In this document: positions 6,529-14,060 of the stretch, piece after piece
Position numbering within the stretch: the stretch's first letter is position 1
How the letters are laid out: each line of letters begins with the position of its first letter
IMG/VR virus record: IMGVR_UViG_3300037069_000697
Coordinates: 1-23,604 of that record
Origin: a virus
Length of the DNA stretch: 23,604 nt
Direction: 5' to 3' (one strand)
Position numbers and translations under genes: made by a program
The notes under the pieces: model-generated
What the model was told of the DNA's origin: nothing
The model's database searches: none
The model's input: only the letters and a program-made list of their open reading frames with translations

Positions 6529-6999
6529 TTATAACCTATTACCCTTCTTTAAATTATCTATGGCGGGTAGGTGTTGCAAATTCCATGGCACGTGGAGGCC
6601 TCGAACATCTTTTCCAGCAATAGGAACTATATGATCTACATGAAATCCTTCAGGGCAGGTGATGTAGATCTGCTTAATTTGTTCTCTTTGTTCTGCAGTA
6701 AGCCACTTAGGCATAGCGTTACGCCTATTGGCTTTTTTACGAGCCCAAGTCTCTTTTAATTTTCCTGGATTTCTTGCTTTTGAGACAGAATACTGCCCAT
6801 GGTAGTACGTTGGGTTGTCTGCTCTAAATTTTGCCCCATTTATCCGCCGTCTCTCGGTAGACAGAGGCTTCTCGTTGTGTCGAATCATAGCTTTGAGGTT
6901 ATAGCAAACCTTACACTCTGTTCTAGTTCCAGGACGACTGCCGTTTTTGTAGAACTCAGATAACTCTTTGTTTAAATTACAAGTTTTGCAAATTCTCAT
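6529..6999 (-). CDS. HNH endonuclease with N-terminal zinc ribbon
   Basis: A 156-residue nuclease. Residues C4-x2-C7 and C29-x2-C32 form a zinc-binding ribbon. The C-terminus carries the HNH signature with H120, D122-H123 (HVDHIVPIAG), N140 (WNLQHL) and N149 (DNLKKGNRL). The basic middle section (KLKETWARKKANRRN) should contact DNA. Free-standing HNH genes like this behave as homing endonucleases in phages. Here it sits between two virion genes with 2-base gaps on both sides. It interrupts no reading frame and is read with the late transcript. Homing and the target site are inferred. Confidence 0.9.
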   Translation of the reverse strand: MRICKTCNLNKELSEFYKNGSRPGTRTECKVCYNLKAMIRHNEKPLSTERRRINGAKFRADNPTYYHGQYSVSKARNPGKLKETWARKKANRRNAMPKWLTAEQREQIKQIYITCPEGFHVDHIVPIAGKDVRGLHVPWNLQHLPAIDNLKKGNRL

Positions 7000-7001
7000 A
7001 T

Positions 7002-7385
7002 TCAGCCTCCGATCTGCTTAGAGGTTAAAATTGCTGTTAAAGTGCCCGTACCCGCTACTGTGGGGGTATAAGTGAATCTGATTGAGTCATAAGGCAGCTG
7101 GTTTAGGCTGATACCGATGATGTCGTTAGCGCCGGCAGCTGTAGGGATACCGCTGAGGGTTAGTGTCAGCCAAGTGCCTGGATTTACTACAGTATTGTCT
7201 GGACCGACTGAGTAGTCATTACTTACTTGTACTGCAAAGGTGCCTGTAGAGTTTGTCGTGGTGATATCTATCTGATATGACACGTTATCCGTATTTCGGA
7301 TGAATGTCACAGGGCTGATAAACGCACTTGACATGCTCTGAGGGCTTGAATATAAAGGGTAATTAAGGGTGTTCTTACGTGCCAT
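7002..7385 (-). CDS. Small beta-sandwich structural protein (paralogue B)
   Basis: A 127-residue all-beta protein related to the product of 3897-4265. Shared segments are the IRNTDN motif, GTFAVQVSND, GTWLTLTL, IGISLNQLP, IRFTYT and AGTGTLTA. No catalytic residues are evident. Its start has an SD-like AGAAGG about 7 bases upstream. A 260-base gap upstream contains a plus-strand gene and one copy of the late motif (7434-7447), so this gene may head a late sub-operon running into the HNH, fibre and lysis genes. Confidence 0.65.
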   Translation of the reverse strand: MARKNTLNYPLYSSPQSMSSAFISPVTFIRNTDNVSYQIDITTTNSTGTFAVQVSNDYSVGPDNTVVNPGTWLTLTLSGIPTAAGANDIIGISLNQLPYDSIRFTYTPTVAGTGTLTAILTSKQIGG

Positions 7386-7433
7386 TAGGACCTTCTCGTG
7401 GATTAAGCGTTGTAGCGCCTAGGGTTACACTAA

Positions 7434-7447
7434 TGTCGAATAGTCTA
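7434..7447 (-). promoter_or_regulatory. Late-block motif, copy 3
   Basis: Minus strand reads TAGACTATTCGACA. It matches 12 of 14 positions of the motif at 20407-20420. It lies 49 bases before the start at 7385. No sigma70 -10 box follows at 16-18 bp. Confidence 0.45.
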
Positions 7448-7470
7448 TTTATTTGATTGAGGAGATATTT

Positions 7471-7641
7471 ATGACAACGAAAGATGATATTATTTTGAGT
7501 CTGAAAAGTCGCGTGCATCAAACTACTGTTCAGTTTGAGGCTATGAGAGTTACTTTCTATCACCTAATTAAGGAACTAGAGGAGATTGAAAAACTATATG
7601 ATATTAAGGTGGAGGATGTAGATAATGGGGATCGTGCTTGA
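7471..7641 (+). CDS. 56-residue plus-strand hypothetical protein
   Basis: The ATG at 7471 has a strong Shine-Dalgarno (GAGGAG at 7459-7464). A longer in-frame start at 7453 has none. The product is hydrophilic and probably mostly helical (FYHLIKELEEIEKLYDIKVEDV), with no signal peptide or metal motif. It is alone on the plus strand inside the minus-strand late block, ending 4 bases before the convergent stop at 7646. That placement suggests an inserted, independently expressed accessory gene. No family recognised. The antisense frame in the same place has no supporting features. Confidence 0.55.
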   Translation: MTTKDDIILSLKSRVHQTTVQFEAMRVTFYHLIKELEEIEKLYDIKVEDVDNGDRA

Positions 7642-7645
7642 TAGC

Positions 7646-10273
7646 TTAATTCTGCTTATTCCGACGACCCTCAGCAGTCTGATTCGGAGTAGCGTACATG
7701 TTGGGCATTTTACTTAAAGACGCAGTAGATCTCTTAGGTCCAGCACCTTGTGGAGCTTGTTGCTGACTGCTTTGTTGTCCAGACTGCACTGATTGAATCG
7801 ATTGTATGGAGGCAGGAGTCATGGTGCTATCTAGGGGCTGACCCATAAATAAGGATAAAGCCGTCCTTGTCTTGTACGGGATGGTTTTACCTTTTTCAGT
7901 TGCATCCATAACCTCGTTTAGCAACTTCTGCCTCATACCAGTGTAAAGTGCTGGATATATAGTACTGAGAGTCTTAATATCCTGAACATTTAAAGTTCCT
8001 TTTTGGATTTTGTCCAACACTATCATGGGCTGTTGTGCAACGTTTAGGGCGTTGTCATACTGCGCTTTGGTAGTAGCGGATAATACTGGTTTGGCATCTA
8101 AGGGATTTTTTGGATCTTGATTAGGTCTTAAACTATTTAAGTATTGTGCCGCAGTGCCTGCCGTCTGACTAGCACTGGAGGCGTGGTCCGGTAAGTAATG
8201 CCCTAAGTTCTCGTTATTATCTGCTGATAGTAGTTGTTGTGGGTTAGTTTGTAAGTGCTTAAGCATCTTATCTAACTTAGATCTCGAGGCTTCATTAGGA
8301 AACATAGAACTTGGAATGACGTCAGATCCTAATCTAAATACATTCTTGGCAGCTTTGGTCAGAAGACCATCTCCGCGTGCCACGGTGAGTCCATAATTTG
8401 TTGCTGCCTCGAGACCGGCTCCAGACGCTGCTCTATTTTTGAGTATCGCCCCTGCTATAGCCGGGAGGACTGTCTTAAAGAATGGTCCCAATGAATAGGC
8501 CCCAATCATAGAGCCCATTTCCATATGACCAGCGTAATGACCAAGTATACCACCAATACCCGCTCCTAAACCCTTACTACCGCCTTCTTTAACACCTTTT
8601 TGTAATAGAATGTCGAACAGTTTAGCTCCTGTAGTCTGCTTACCTAAGGTAGCCATTGTGGCGTTCAGGGGCGTGTCTACGATTGGAGACTCAATACCTA
8701 AGTTGGTATGAGTATCTCTGATAACGTTCTGGTATTTCTTACTAGCGTCGATGAAGTTACCTAGCATCTCTTGCTTAATCTCAGCAGACGGTTTACCAAG
8801 CTGATTCATGTAGATGTTAATTTTCGACGGGTCTACGACCCTCTCAGTGAGGAGGTCAGTTGTAAATCTCTTCTCAAAATCTTTAAGGGCTGGTAAGTAC
8901 TCTGTAAATGCTTTGTTAATCGCCTGTTGTCGGGTAGCGGCTCCTGCCCAAACATTCGTGTCCTCAAGCTTAGACCTTAAGTCATAGGCAAGGTTTTTCG
9001 CAGTGTTTACAAAATCATAGGCCTCGTCAACAGGTTTAACAAACTTATCAAACTTTGCATACCCTTGCAGTGATTGTTTCAAGTCTTGAGTTGCGTTAAA
9101 TACGTCTGTAACATTACCGGTGCTAGCCTTAGACGTAAATGCGTCTAAATCGCCTTGTAGCCTGGACGTAAGTCTTGCAGGATATCGACTAGGATCTTTA
9201 ATCATGTCTGAGATACTGCCTGACAATGCTCTAGAGATCTGCTCGCCCTGCTCTGTGATAGCGGGGGTAAGCTCTGTGGGCAGTGCCTTAGCGACATCTG
9301 CCGCCTTTAGACCAGATGGTCCATAGACCTCGTCCGCCATTGATTTAATACCATTGTGGAAGTTTCTAACCTCCTCCGTTACAGAGGCTACTGGATCGGG
9401 GTTATTAATGTGCTCATCTGCTCTACCAAAGAAGTCAGCAGCAAGTCTCCCTCCGGTCCTCTCCCATAAAGGAGATAAGGATTGAAGCCCACCGCCTACC
9501 GCACCGCCGAGAAGTCCACTTAGACCTACTGTTGCGGCAGCTGTCTGAGCTGACTGGTTTGGGTCGTTCAGAATCATCTTAGATGTTTCATCACTACCCG
9601 CTAAAAGCATGTTCTCAACTGACGCTTTAGCGGCAGCGGTACCGATCTGTCCGGCTAGTGTCTGAGGGACGTATTCTTGAGCTATCTTTGTAACACCGGT
9701 GCCTACTTTTTCTAGGAATGCAGCTTGAGTAAGTCCTGCAGCACCAGACAACGCGTCCGATGCACCAGTAAGTCCAGCCTTAGCGGCTAGGTTAGCTCCA
9801 CCTGTTAAAGCTGTAGGTAATAGAAGTCCACCGACCTCCCCAACAAAGTGCTTGCCTGGATGTACCTCAGCTCGTCCTCTAATGTCCCTAGGATCGACTC
9901 CAAGGCCTTCTTCTATAGCAGGCACTACCGGACCTAACAAACCCTGTCCTAGGCCCTCTAGGGCTGCCGTACCACCTTGGTCGCCATACTTCTTAACTAA
10001 CTCAAACTTTGCCACCTGTTCAGATGACGGGACCGTGTAACCATAGGATTTAGCCTCCTCTACTTGAGAGGGGGGTATTAGTCCTACTTGTCCATCGTTA
10101 GGGTCCACCATGTGAATGGTGTGCGTGTCGTCTGTACTAGGAGGAGGTAGGGGCTTAGTTCCTTGCATCGCCTGAGCCTGTACAAGATCACTGCCCATCA
10201 TATAAGGCGCACTGTCAGCTGTAGGAGCTACTACCGCACCTGCATCTATTGGGTTTCCGGTGTTATCAGCCAT
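7646..10273 (-). CDS. Large internal virion / DNA-ejection-type protein
   Basis: An 875-residue protein. Residues 55-150 (VDPNDGQVGLIPPSQ..., EEAKSYGYTVPSSE, RAEVHPGKHFVGEVGGLLLP) resemble a domain seen in large internal proteins of short-tailed phages. Several Gly/Ala-rich hydrophobic stretches follow (about 145-180, 205-225, 245-265 and a GAGIGGILGHYAGH region further on). Such stretches in ejection proteins are thought to insert into the host envelope. The C-terminus is Gln/Ser-rich and basic (QSVQSGQQSSQQQ...). It is the third of three consecutive large virion genes. There is no tape-measure or lytic domain that I recognise. Ejection function is inferred from context and composition. Confidence 0.6.
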   Translation of the reverse strand: MADNTGNPIDAGAVVAPTADSAPYMMGSDLVQAQAMQGTKPLPPPSTDDTHTIHMVDPNDGQVGLIPPSQVEEAKSYGYTVPSSEQVAKFELVKKYGDQGGTAALEGLGQGLLGPVVPAIEEGLGVDPRDIRGRAEVHPGKHFVGEVGGLLLPTALTGGANLAAKAGLTGASDALSGAAGLTQAAFLEKVGTGVTKIAQEYVPQTLAGQIGTAAAKASVENMLLAGSDETSKMILNDPNQSAQTAAATVGLSGLLGGAVGGGLQSLSPLWERTGGRLAADFFGRADEHINNPDPVASVTEEVRNFHNGIKSMADEVYGPSGLKAADVAKALPTELTPAITEQGEQISRALSGSISDMIKDPSRYPARLTSRLQGDLDAFTSKASTGNVTDVFNATQDLKQSLQGYAKFDKFVKPVDEAYDFVNTAKNLAYDLRSKLEDTNVWAGAATRQQAINKAFTEYLPALKDFEKRFTTDLLTERVVDPSKINIYMNQLGKPSAEIKQEMLGNFIDASKKYQNVIRDTHTNLGIESPIVDTPLNATMATLGKQTTGAKLFDILLQKGVKEGGSKGLGAGIGGILGHYAGHMEMGSMIGAYSLGPFFKTVLPAIAGAILKNRAASGAGLEAATNYGLTVARGDGLLTKAAKNVFRLGSDVIPSSMFPNEASRSKLDKMLKHLQTNPQQLLSADNNENLGHYLPDHASSASQTAGTAAQYLNSLRPNQDPKNPLDAKPVLSATTKAQYDNALNVAQQPMIVLDKIQKGTLNVQDIKTLSTIYPALYTGMRQKLLNEVMDATEKGKTIPYKTRTALSLFMGQPLDSTMTPASIQSIQSVQSGQQSSQQQAPQGAGPKRSTASLSKMPNMYATPNQTAEGRRNKQN

Positions 10274-10284
10274 GAGAAACTACC

Positions 10285-12078
10285 TTATTTGTTTTTCTTC
10301 ATATCTATCTTAGATTGACCTGAAGATGCGTAGGGACCTGACTTGAAGGGATTTATACCATATCGATCGAGTCTATCGAAGTTCGCTTTTTGAGTAAATT
10401 TGTCCGCAAGTTGTTTCATCTTAAGTTCAGACGTCTCTGGGGTTTCATTGAGCGCAGGTGCTAGAGAGTTTAAGTACCCAGCATCAGCTTCAGTAAACCT
10501 ACCCGCAGTATCTTTAGAAAGACTGGCTATATTTGGCTGTATTAAGGCATTTATCTGTCTCATGGTTTCGACAGGATGCATTAAATGATCCGGTGAGGTA
10601 GTGCTCAGCGCTCTAGCCTTTGCGAAAGCAGCAATAAGATTATTCTTAGTCTTATTCATACCCTCAGCCTCTTGTAGCTCCTTATAAGTGTCTTTTTGCT
10701 CGTCTTTTGGAACGATGGCGTCAATCTTAGCATATGGATTAATGGTGTTTGATGTGTCTCCTCCATTACCCAACGCTCTGCGAGCTGCGATCTGCTGCAC
10801 CATGCCCATGGACTGCATCTTAAATTGTGCTGCTGCTTCAGCTGCTCTAGCTTTAGCCTCTGGACCCATGGCCCCTGCTGCCGCTTTCTGTAAACTCATT
10901 GAGGTTACAGCCATGTGCTGAGCCCTTAATAGGTCCGCCGCGTCTCTAACATTACCTAAATGCTTAAGGTTTGCACCTAGCAGATTCTCTGTCTTACCTA
11001 GGTTAGCTTTTTGTGAGTCGATGTCCCTATCAATCTGCCCATTGATGTATTGTTGTGCCATGTTGGGTTGTCCACCCATGCCTGCACCGATACCGCTGAC
11101 TAAGAGAGCTAATGCGTTCCTAATCTTACCGCCAACACCAATTGACTCCATATAGTGGTTTGGGTTGATGTTAGAACGAGGGTCACTGAGTGATTTCTCC
11201 AAGTCTGTGACTTGATGATTTACATCATCATACTCGCTGGCAAACTTAGTCGCCGCCTCGTTTGCATCTTTGATAGCAGGCTTGAGTGCGGCACTTTGTG
11301 CATTACCAAGCCCGGACTGGGCGGCGGCAGTAGCGTTGAGTGCAGCGATATTTTCTTTAGATCCCTCGGCATACTGGTCTCCAGCAGCACCAAAACCATA
11401 TGGGTCTGGAGGAGGTTGAGGTGTACCTGCTTGTGGGGGGGCGGTTTGAGGTCCTGCAGGGGCTTGACCTTGAGGCGTCTGTTGTTGCTGAGGATCTTGT
11501 TGAGCAGGCTGTACGTTTTCATCGCCGTGAGCCGTATATGCTTTGTTGTAATCAATTGTATTAGGGTCCACTGGTGCCTGAGCCGATCCTGCTGCACCGA
11601 TGTTGATGTTTACCGGTGCTTGTGGCTGAGCATCGTCTTTTGAGACAGGTGCGTCTGAATCAGCGTAATTAGCTCTGCCCGGGACTTTACCGCCTTCAGC
11701 ATAGTCGTTTCCGGCATCATTAGCGGCAGGAGTTCCACCTGATTTTTGTGCAGCTGCTTGAGAAGCTTTGTATCGCGCAACTGCAGCGGCGTGCATCGCC
11801 TCGCCGTTATCGCTAACGGTGCTGGAGGGTTTAGCAGTAGGCTCAGGTTGTTTATCACCAAAAGCGCTGGTAATTGAGTTTTTAGCCGTAGTCATGCTGG
11901 AGGTCTGACCACCTAAATCGAAGTGTGGCAGTGCATGTAATTTTGCTTTTAGCTCAGGTCCAAGAGTTGCATGAGCTATTCTAATCTCATGCCCTTCTGG
12001 ATGCTTAAGGGTTGTTGACTTAGCATCGGATCCAACTTTTTTAAACTTCGATAGATCTAAAGAGAATTTATTTGCCAT
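10285..12078 (-). CDS. Internal virion protein, Pro/Gln-rich
   Basis: A 597-residue protein. The N-terminus (LKHPEGHEIRIAHATLGPEL, residues 24-43) is a conserved opening in this type of podoviral protein. A YAEGGKVPG motif follows near residue 127, then a low-complexity Pro/Gln region (QQDPQQQQTPQGQAPAGPQ and on). The second half is helical: an Ala/Gly hydrophobic stretch (ALALLVSGIGAGMGG), then IDRDIDSQKANLGKTENLL, a coiled-coil-like segment. It is sandwiched between two other internal-type virion genes with gaps of 1-11 bases. Probably a core or ejection component; the exact role is not known. Confidence 0.6.
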   Translation of the reverse strand: MANKFSLDLSKFKKVGSDAKSTTLKHPEGHEIRIAHATLGPELKAKLHALPHFDLGGQTSSMTTAKNSITSAFGDKQPEPTAKPSSTVSDNGEAMHAAAVARYKASQAAAQKSGGTPAANDAGNDYAEGGKVPGRANYADSDAPVSKDDAQPQAPVNINIGAAGSAQAPVDPNTIDYNKAYTAHGDENVQPAQQDPQQQQTPQGQAPAGPQTAPPQAGTPQPPPDPYGFGAAGDQYAEGSKENIAALNATAAAQSGLGNAQSAALKPAIKDANEAATKFASEYDDVNHQVTDLEKSLSDPRSNINPNHYMESIGVGGKIRNALALLVSGIGAGMGGQPNMAQQYINGQIDRDIDSQKANLGKTENLLGANLKHLGNVRDAADLLRAQHMAVTSMSLQKAAAGAMGPEAKARAAEAAAQFKMQSMGMVQQIAARRALGNGGDTSNTINPYAKIDAIVPKDEQKDTYKELQEAEGMNKTKNNLIAAFAKARALSTTSPDHLMHPVETMRQINALIQPNIASLSKDTAGRFTEADAGYLNSLAPALNETPETSELKMKQLADKFTQKANFDRLDRYGINPFKSGPYASSGQSKIDMKKNK

Positions 12079-12079
12079 A

Positions 12080-13552
12080 TTATTTAGACTTCTTAGCTAA
12101 GACACTGTTAACAAACTTATATGCATTGTTGTGGGCATTTGGACCCTCTAACACTGATCTAGGGATAACTACACCACCTTCGTCTAAGGTCTTGGGTACT
12201 GTGTCGTTCTTCAAGCTATTACCTTTTACTGCTGCCTTACCTGGAATTCTCTCACCGGACATTGGGGACTTCTTGCCTTGTGCGACAGCCTTAGCTTGGT
12301 CAGGCTTCAGATAGATCTCACCCGGTGACACCATGGCGGGGACTTTACCGCCCTTAGCCATCAATGCTGCAAGCATAGCTGGGTTAGGACTTGATGACCC
12401 GCCTGAGCTATCATCGCCGGTCAAGTTAAACAAACCGCCTGATGCCATGTGAGGGATCTGACCACCTTTAGCTTCCATAATGGGCTGTCTTAGCTGGTCT
12501 CCACTGCTCACACCGAACATTTGATTAGCAGGTTGAGCGTAGTTGTTGCCAGTTAGAGCACCAGTGTTGGGCGTTCCATACGGGTTGTATTGTGGGACTT
12601 GAGGTTGTTGCTGAGGGTCTGAGGAGTCACTCGTTGTCACTGTATCTTTCCCACCAAATAATCTCTTAAGGGAGTTGCCGAGTCCAGATCCAAAGTTTGT
12701 AACGGCGTCTGACATAGGGTCTCCGCCCTTGACAGCCTGTTGTTGAGAGGATAAAAATTTTGCTGCAGCACTTGGTTTTCGAATTGTAGGTGCTTGTATA
12801 GGGGCGGCTGTAGCCACTGGTGCTGCACCACCTGGAGGAGTACCCTCATCATAGTGTTGAACTTGTCCACCGCTTGCTAACATCGCCATACCCGCGGCAT
12901 TGATAACGCCGGATGCGACACCTGCTTGCGCTTTTTGGTTTGCTGCTGCGATACCCGCATTGGTGGTGTTTAAATTACCTTGATTGGAAACGTTGGCACT
13001 GTTTTGTCCTTGGATCCCTCCCAAGACTTGCCCATTCATTCCCATAGCAGACTGTTGATTAGCATTAGTTTGATTAATCTGTTGTCCAGCCATTTGATTG
13101 GCCATGCCGCCCATTTGTCCCAGTGCGCCGAGGGATTGGTTAGCCTGCATCGAGGCAGCTTGTCCTACAGCGTTCTGCTGGTTTGCTGCACCCTGTTGTC
13201 CTATCTGTCTAGCCATTAGTCCAGAGTTAGCACCTGCACCGCGTTGACCAGCCATAAGTGCAGCTTGGTTAGCGGTGTTAGCTCCTGTAGATTGTGCAAG
13301 CATAGCTTGTGCTGGGTTGGGTCCAGTCCCGTTAGCAACACCTTGCAACTGGTTATACACACTGGATTGGTTTCCTAAACCATTTTGACCCTGCAGTGCA
13401 CTTGCCAATTGTTGCTGTTGAGCGTACGAGCCTTGAGACTGATTATAGGTTTGATCTGCTTGTGCTTGTGTGGAGGGAGTGGTGATGTTAGCGCTAGTTC
13501 CTTGAAACCCTGCGCCTTGTTTGTCGTTGAATAAGCTGCCGATAAAAGACAT
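12080..13552 (-). CDS. Internal virion protein, Gln/Asn/Ala-rich with GGxVP motifs
   Basis: A 490-residue protein. Residues 1-230 are a Gln/Asn/Ala/Gly-rich helical region (NPAQAMLAQSTGANTANQAA, GQRGAGANSGLMARQIGQQG) characteristic of a family found beside podoviral internal proteins. The second half repeats short [AKDE]-GG-x-[VI] signatures (ASGGQV, AKGGQIPHMASGG, AKGGKVPAMVSPGE, DEGGVVIPRS). It ends with GKAAVKGNSLKNDTVPKTL, a motif also seen in large structural proteins. A good SD (AGGGAG) precedes the start. An 85-base gap upstream holds a late-motif copy, so the internal-protein trio may be a transcription unit. Function is inferred from context. Confidence 0.6.
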   Translation of the reverse strand: MSFIGSLFNDKQGAGFQGTSANITTPSTQAQADQTYNQSQGSYAQQQQLASALQGQNGLGNQSSVYNQLQGVANGTGPNPAQAMLAQSTGANTANQAALMAGQRGAGANSGLMARQIGQQGAANQQNAVGQAASMQANQSLGALGQMGGMANQMAGQQINQTNANQQSAMGMNGQVLGGIQGQNSANVSNQGNLNTTNAGIAAANQKAQAGVASGVINAAGMAMLASGGQVQHYDEGTPPGGAAPVATAAPIQAPTIRKPSAAAKFLSSQQQAVKGGDPMSDAVTNFGSGLGNSLKRLFGGKDTVTTSDSSDPQQQPQVPQYNPYGTPNTGALTGNNYAQPANQMFGVSSGDQLRQPIMEAKGGQIPHMASGGLFNLTGDDSSGGSSSPNPAMLAALMAKGGKVPAMVSPGEIYLKPDQAKAVAQGKKSPMSGERIPGKAAVKGNSLKNDTVPKTLDEGGVVIPRSVLEGPNAHNNAYKFVNSVLAKKSK

Positions 13553-13626
13553 GGATTCTCCCTAAGAAAATGTGAGCAACGCGCTAGCGGTAAAAGATTA
13601 CCTCAACAAGCGTGAGTCGTCATAAA

Positions 13627-13640
13627 TGTCATACAGTCTA
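13627..13640 (-). promoter_or_regulatory. Late-block motif, copy 2
   Basis: Minus strand reads TAGACTGTATGACA, 13 of 14 positions identical to copy 1. The first three bases are the stop codon of the GNAT gene. It lies 75 bases before the start at 13552. The ATGACA part resembles a -35, but no -10 sits 16-18 bp downstream. Confidence 0.45.
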
Positions 13641-14060
13641 CACAACTAAAGTGATTGTAGTATGGGGTTGAGCAATAAACCCGTGTTTAAGGGATCGGGT
13701 AAGTGTATTAGGGTCAACTGAAGTAGCTGTAATCGCTGTGATCCCCTCCCTACGTGCTAGTTTGATTAGCTCTTTCACTAGGTAGTCTAATGACTTATCT
13801 CTAATCTCTGGTAATACAGCGGGATTTGTACATAAACTGTCCAATAGCGCATAGTTACCCTCTACCCTACGTAGAAATCCAACAGCGACAGGACACCCGG
13901 TGTCAATTAAAATTAGACCCAGCTCAGGTAAGTTAGTCGAGCCTTCAGCTGACATGCCTCTCAGTTTTAACCAATCGGCAAGATACCTCCCATGCTCAAC
14001 GTTATCAAATTTGATAACCTTAGCCAAACGACCTGCCAGAATTGTTGGTGCGAGATCCAC
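13638..14060 (-). CDS. GNAT-like N-acetyltransferase domain protein
   Basis: A 140-residue protein with the beta-alpha order of a GNAT fold. Central strands are GLILIDTGCPVAVGFLRRV and YALLDSLCTNPAVLPEIRDK, then the helix DYLVKELIKLARREG, the strand ITAITATS and the closing helix/strand (LTRSLKHGFIAQPHTTITL). The acetyl-CoA loop is degenerate, so activity is uncertain. Small GNAT proteins occur next to podoviral virion genes and may be structural or modify a virion or host protein. The start is GTG with AGGA 8 bases upstream, inside the 3' end of the nozzle gene (41-bp overlap). Confidence 0.6.
   Translation of the reverse strand: MDLAPTILAGRLAKVIKFDNVEHGRYLADWLKLRGMSAEGSTNLPELGLILIDTGCPVAVGFLRRVEGNYALLDSLCTNPAVLPEIRDKSLDYLVKELIKLARREGITAITATSVDPNTLTRSLKHGFIAQPHTTITLVV

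Noticed and set aside
7375-7563. Minus-strand 62-codon frame before paralogue B
   Set aside because: It overlaps the start of paralogue B out of frame and is antisense to a plus-strand frame with a strong SD.
11212-11643. Frames in both directions opposite or within the Pro/Gln-rich virion gene
   Set aside because: They arise from low-complexity codon repetition and have no start signals or motifs.
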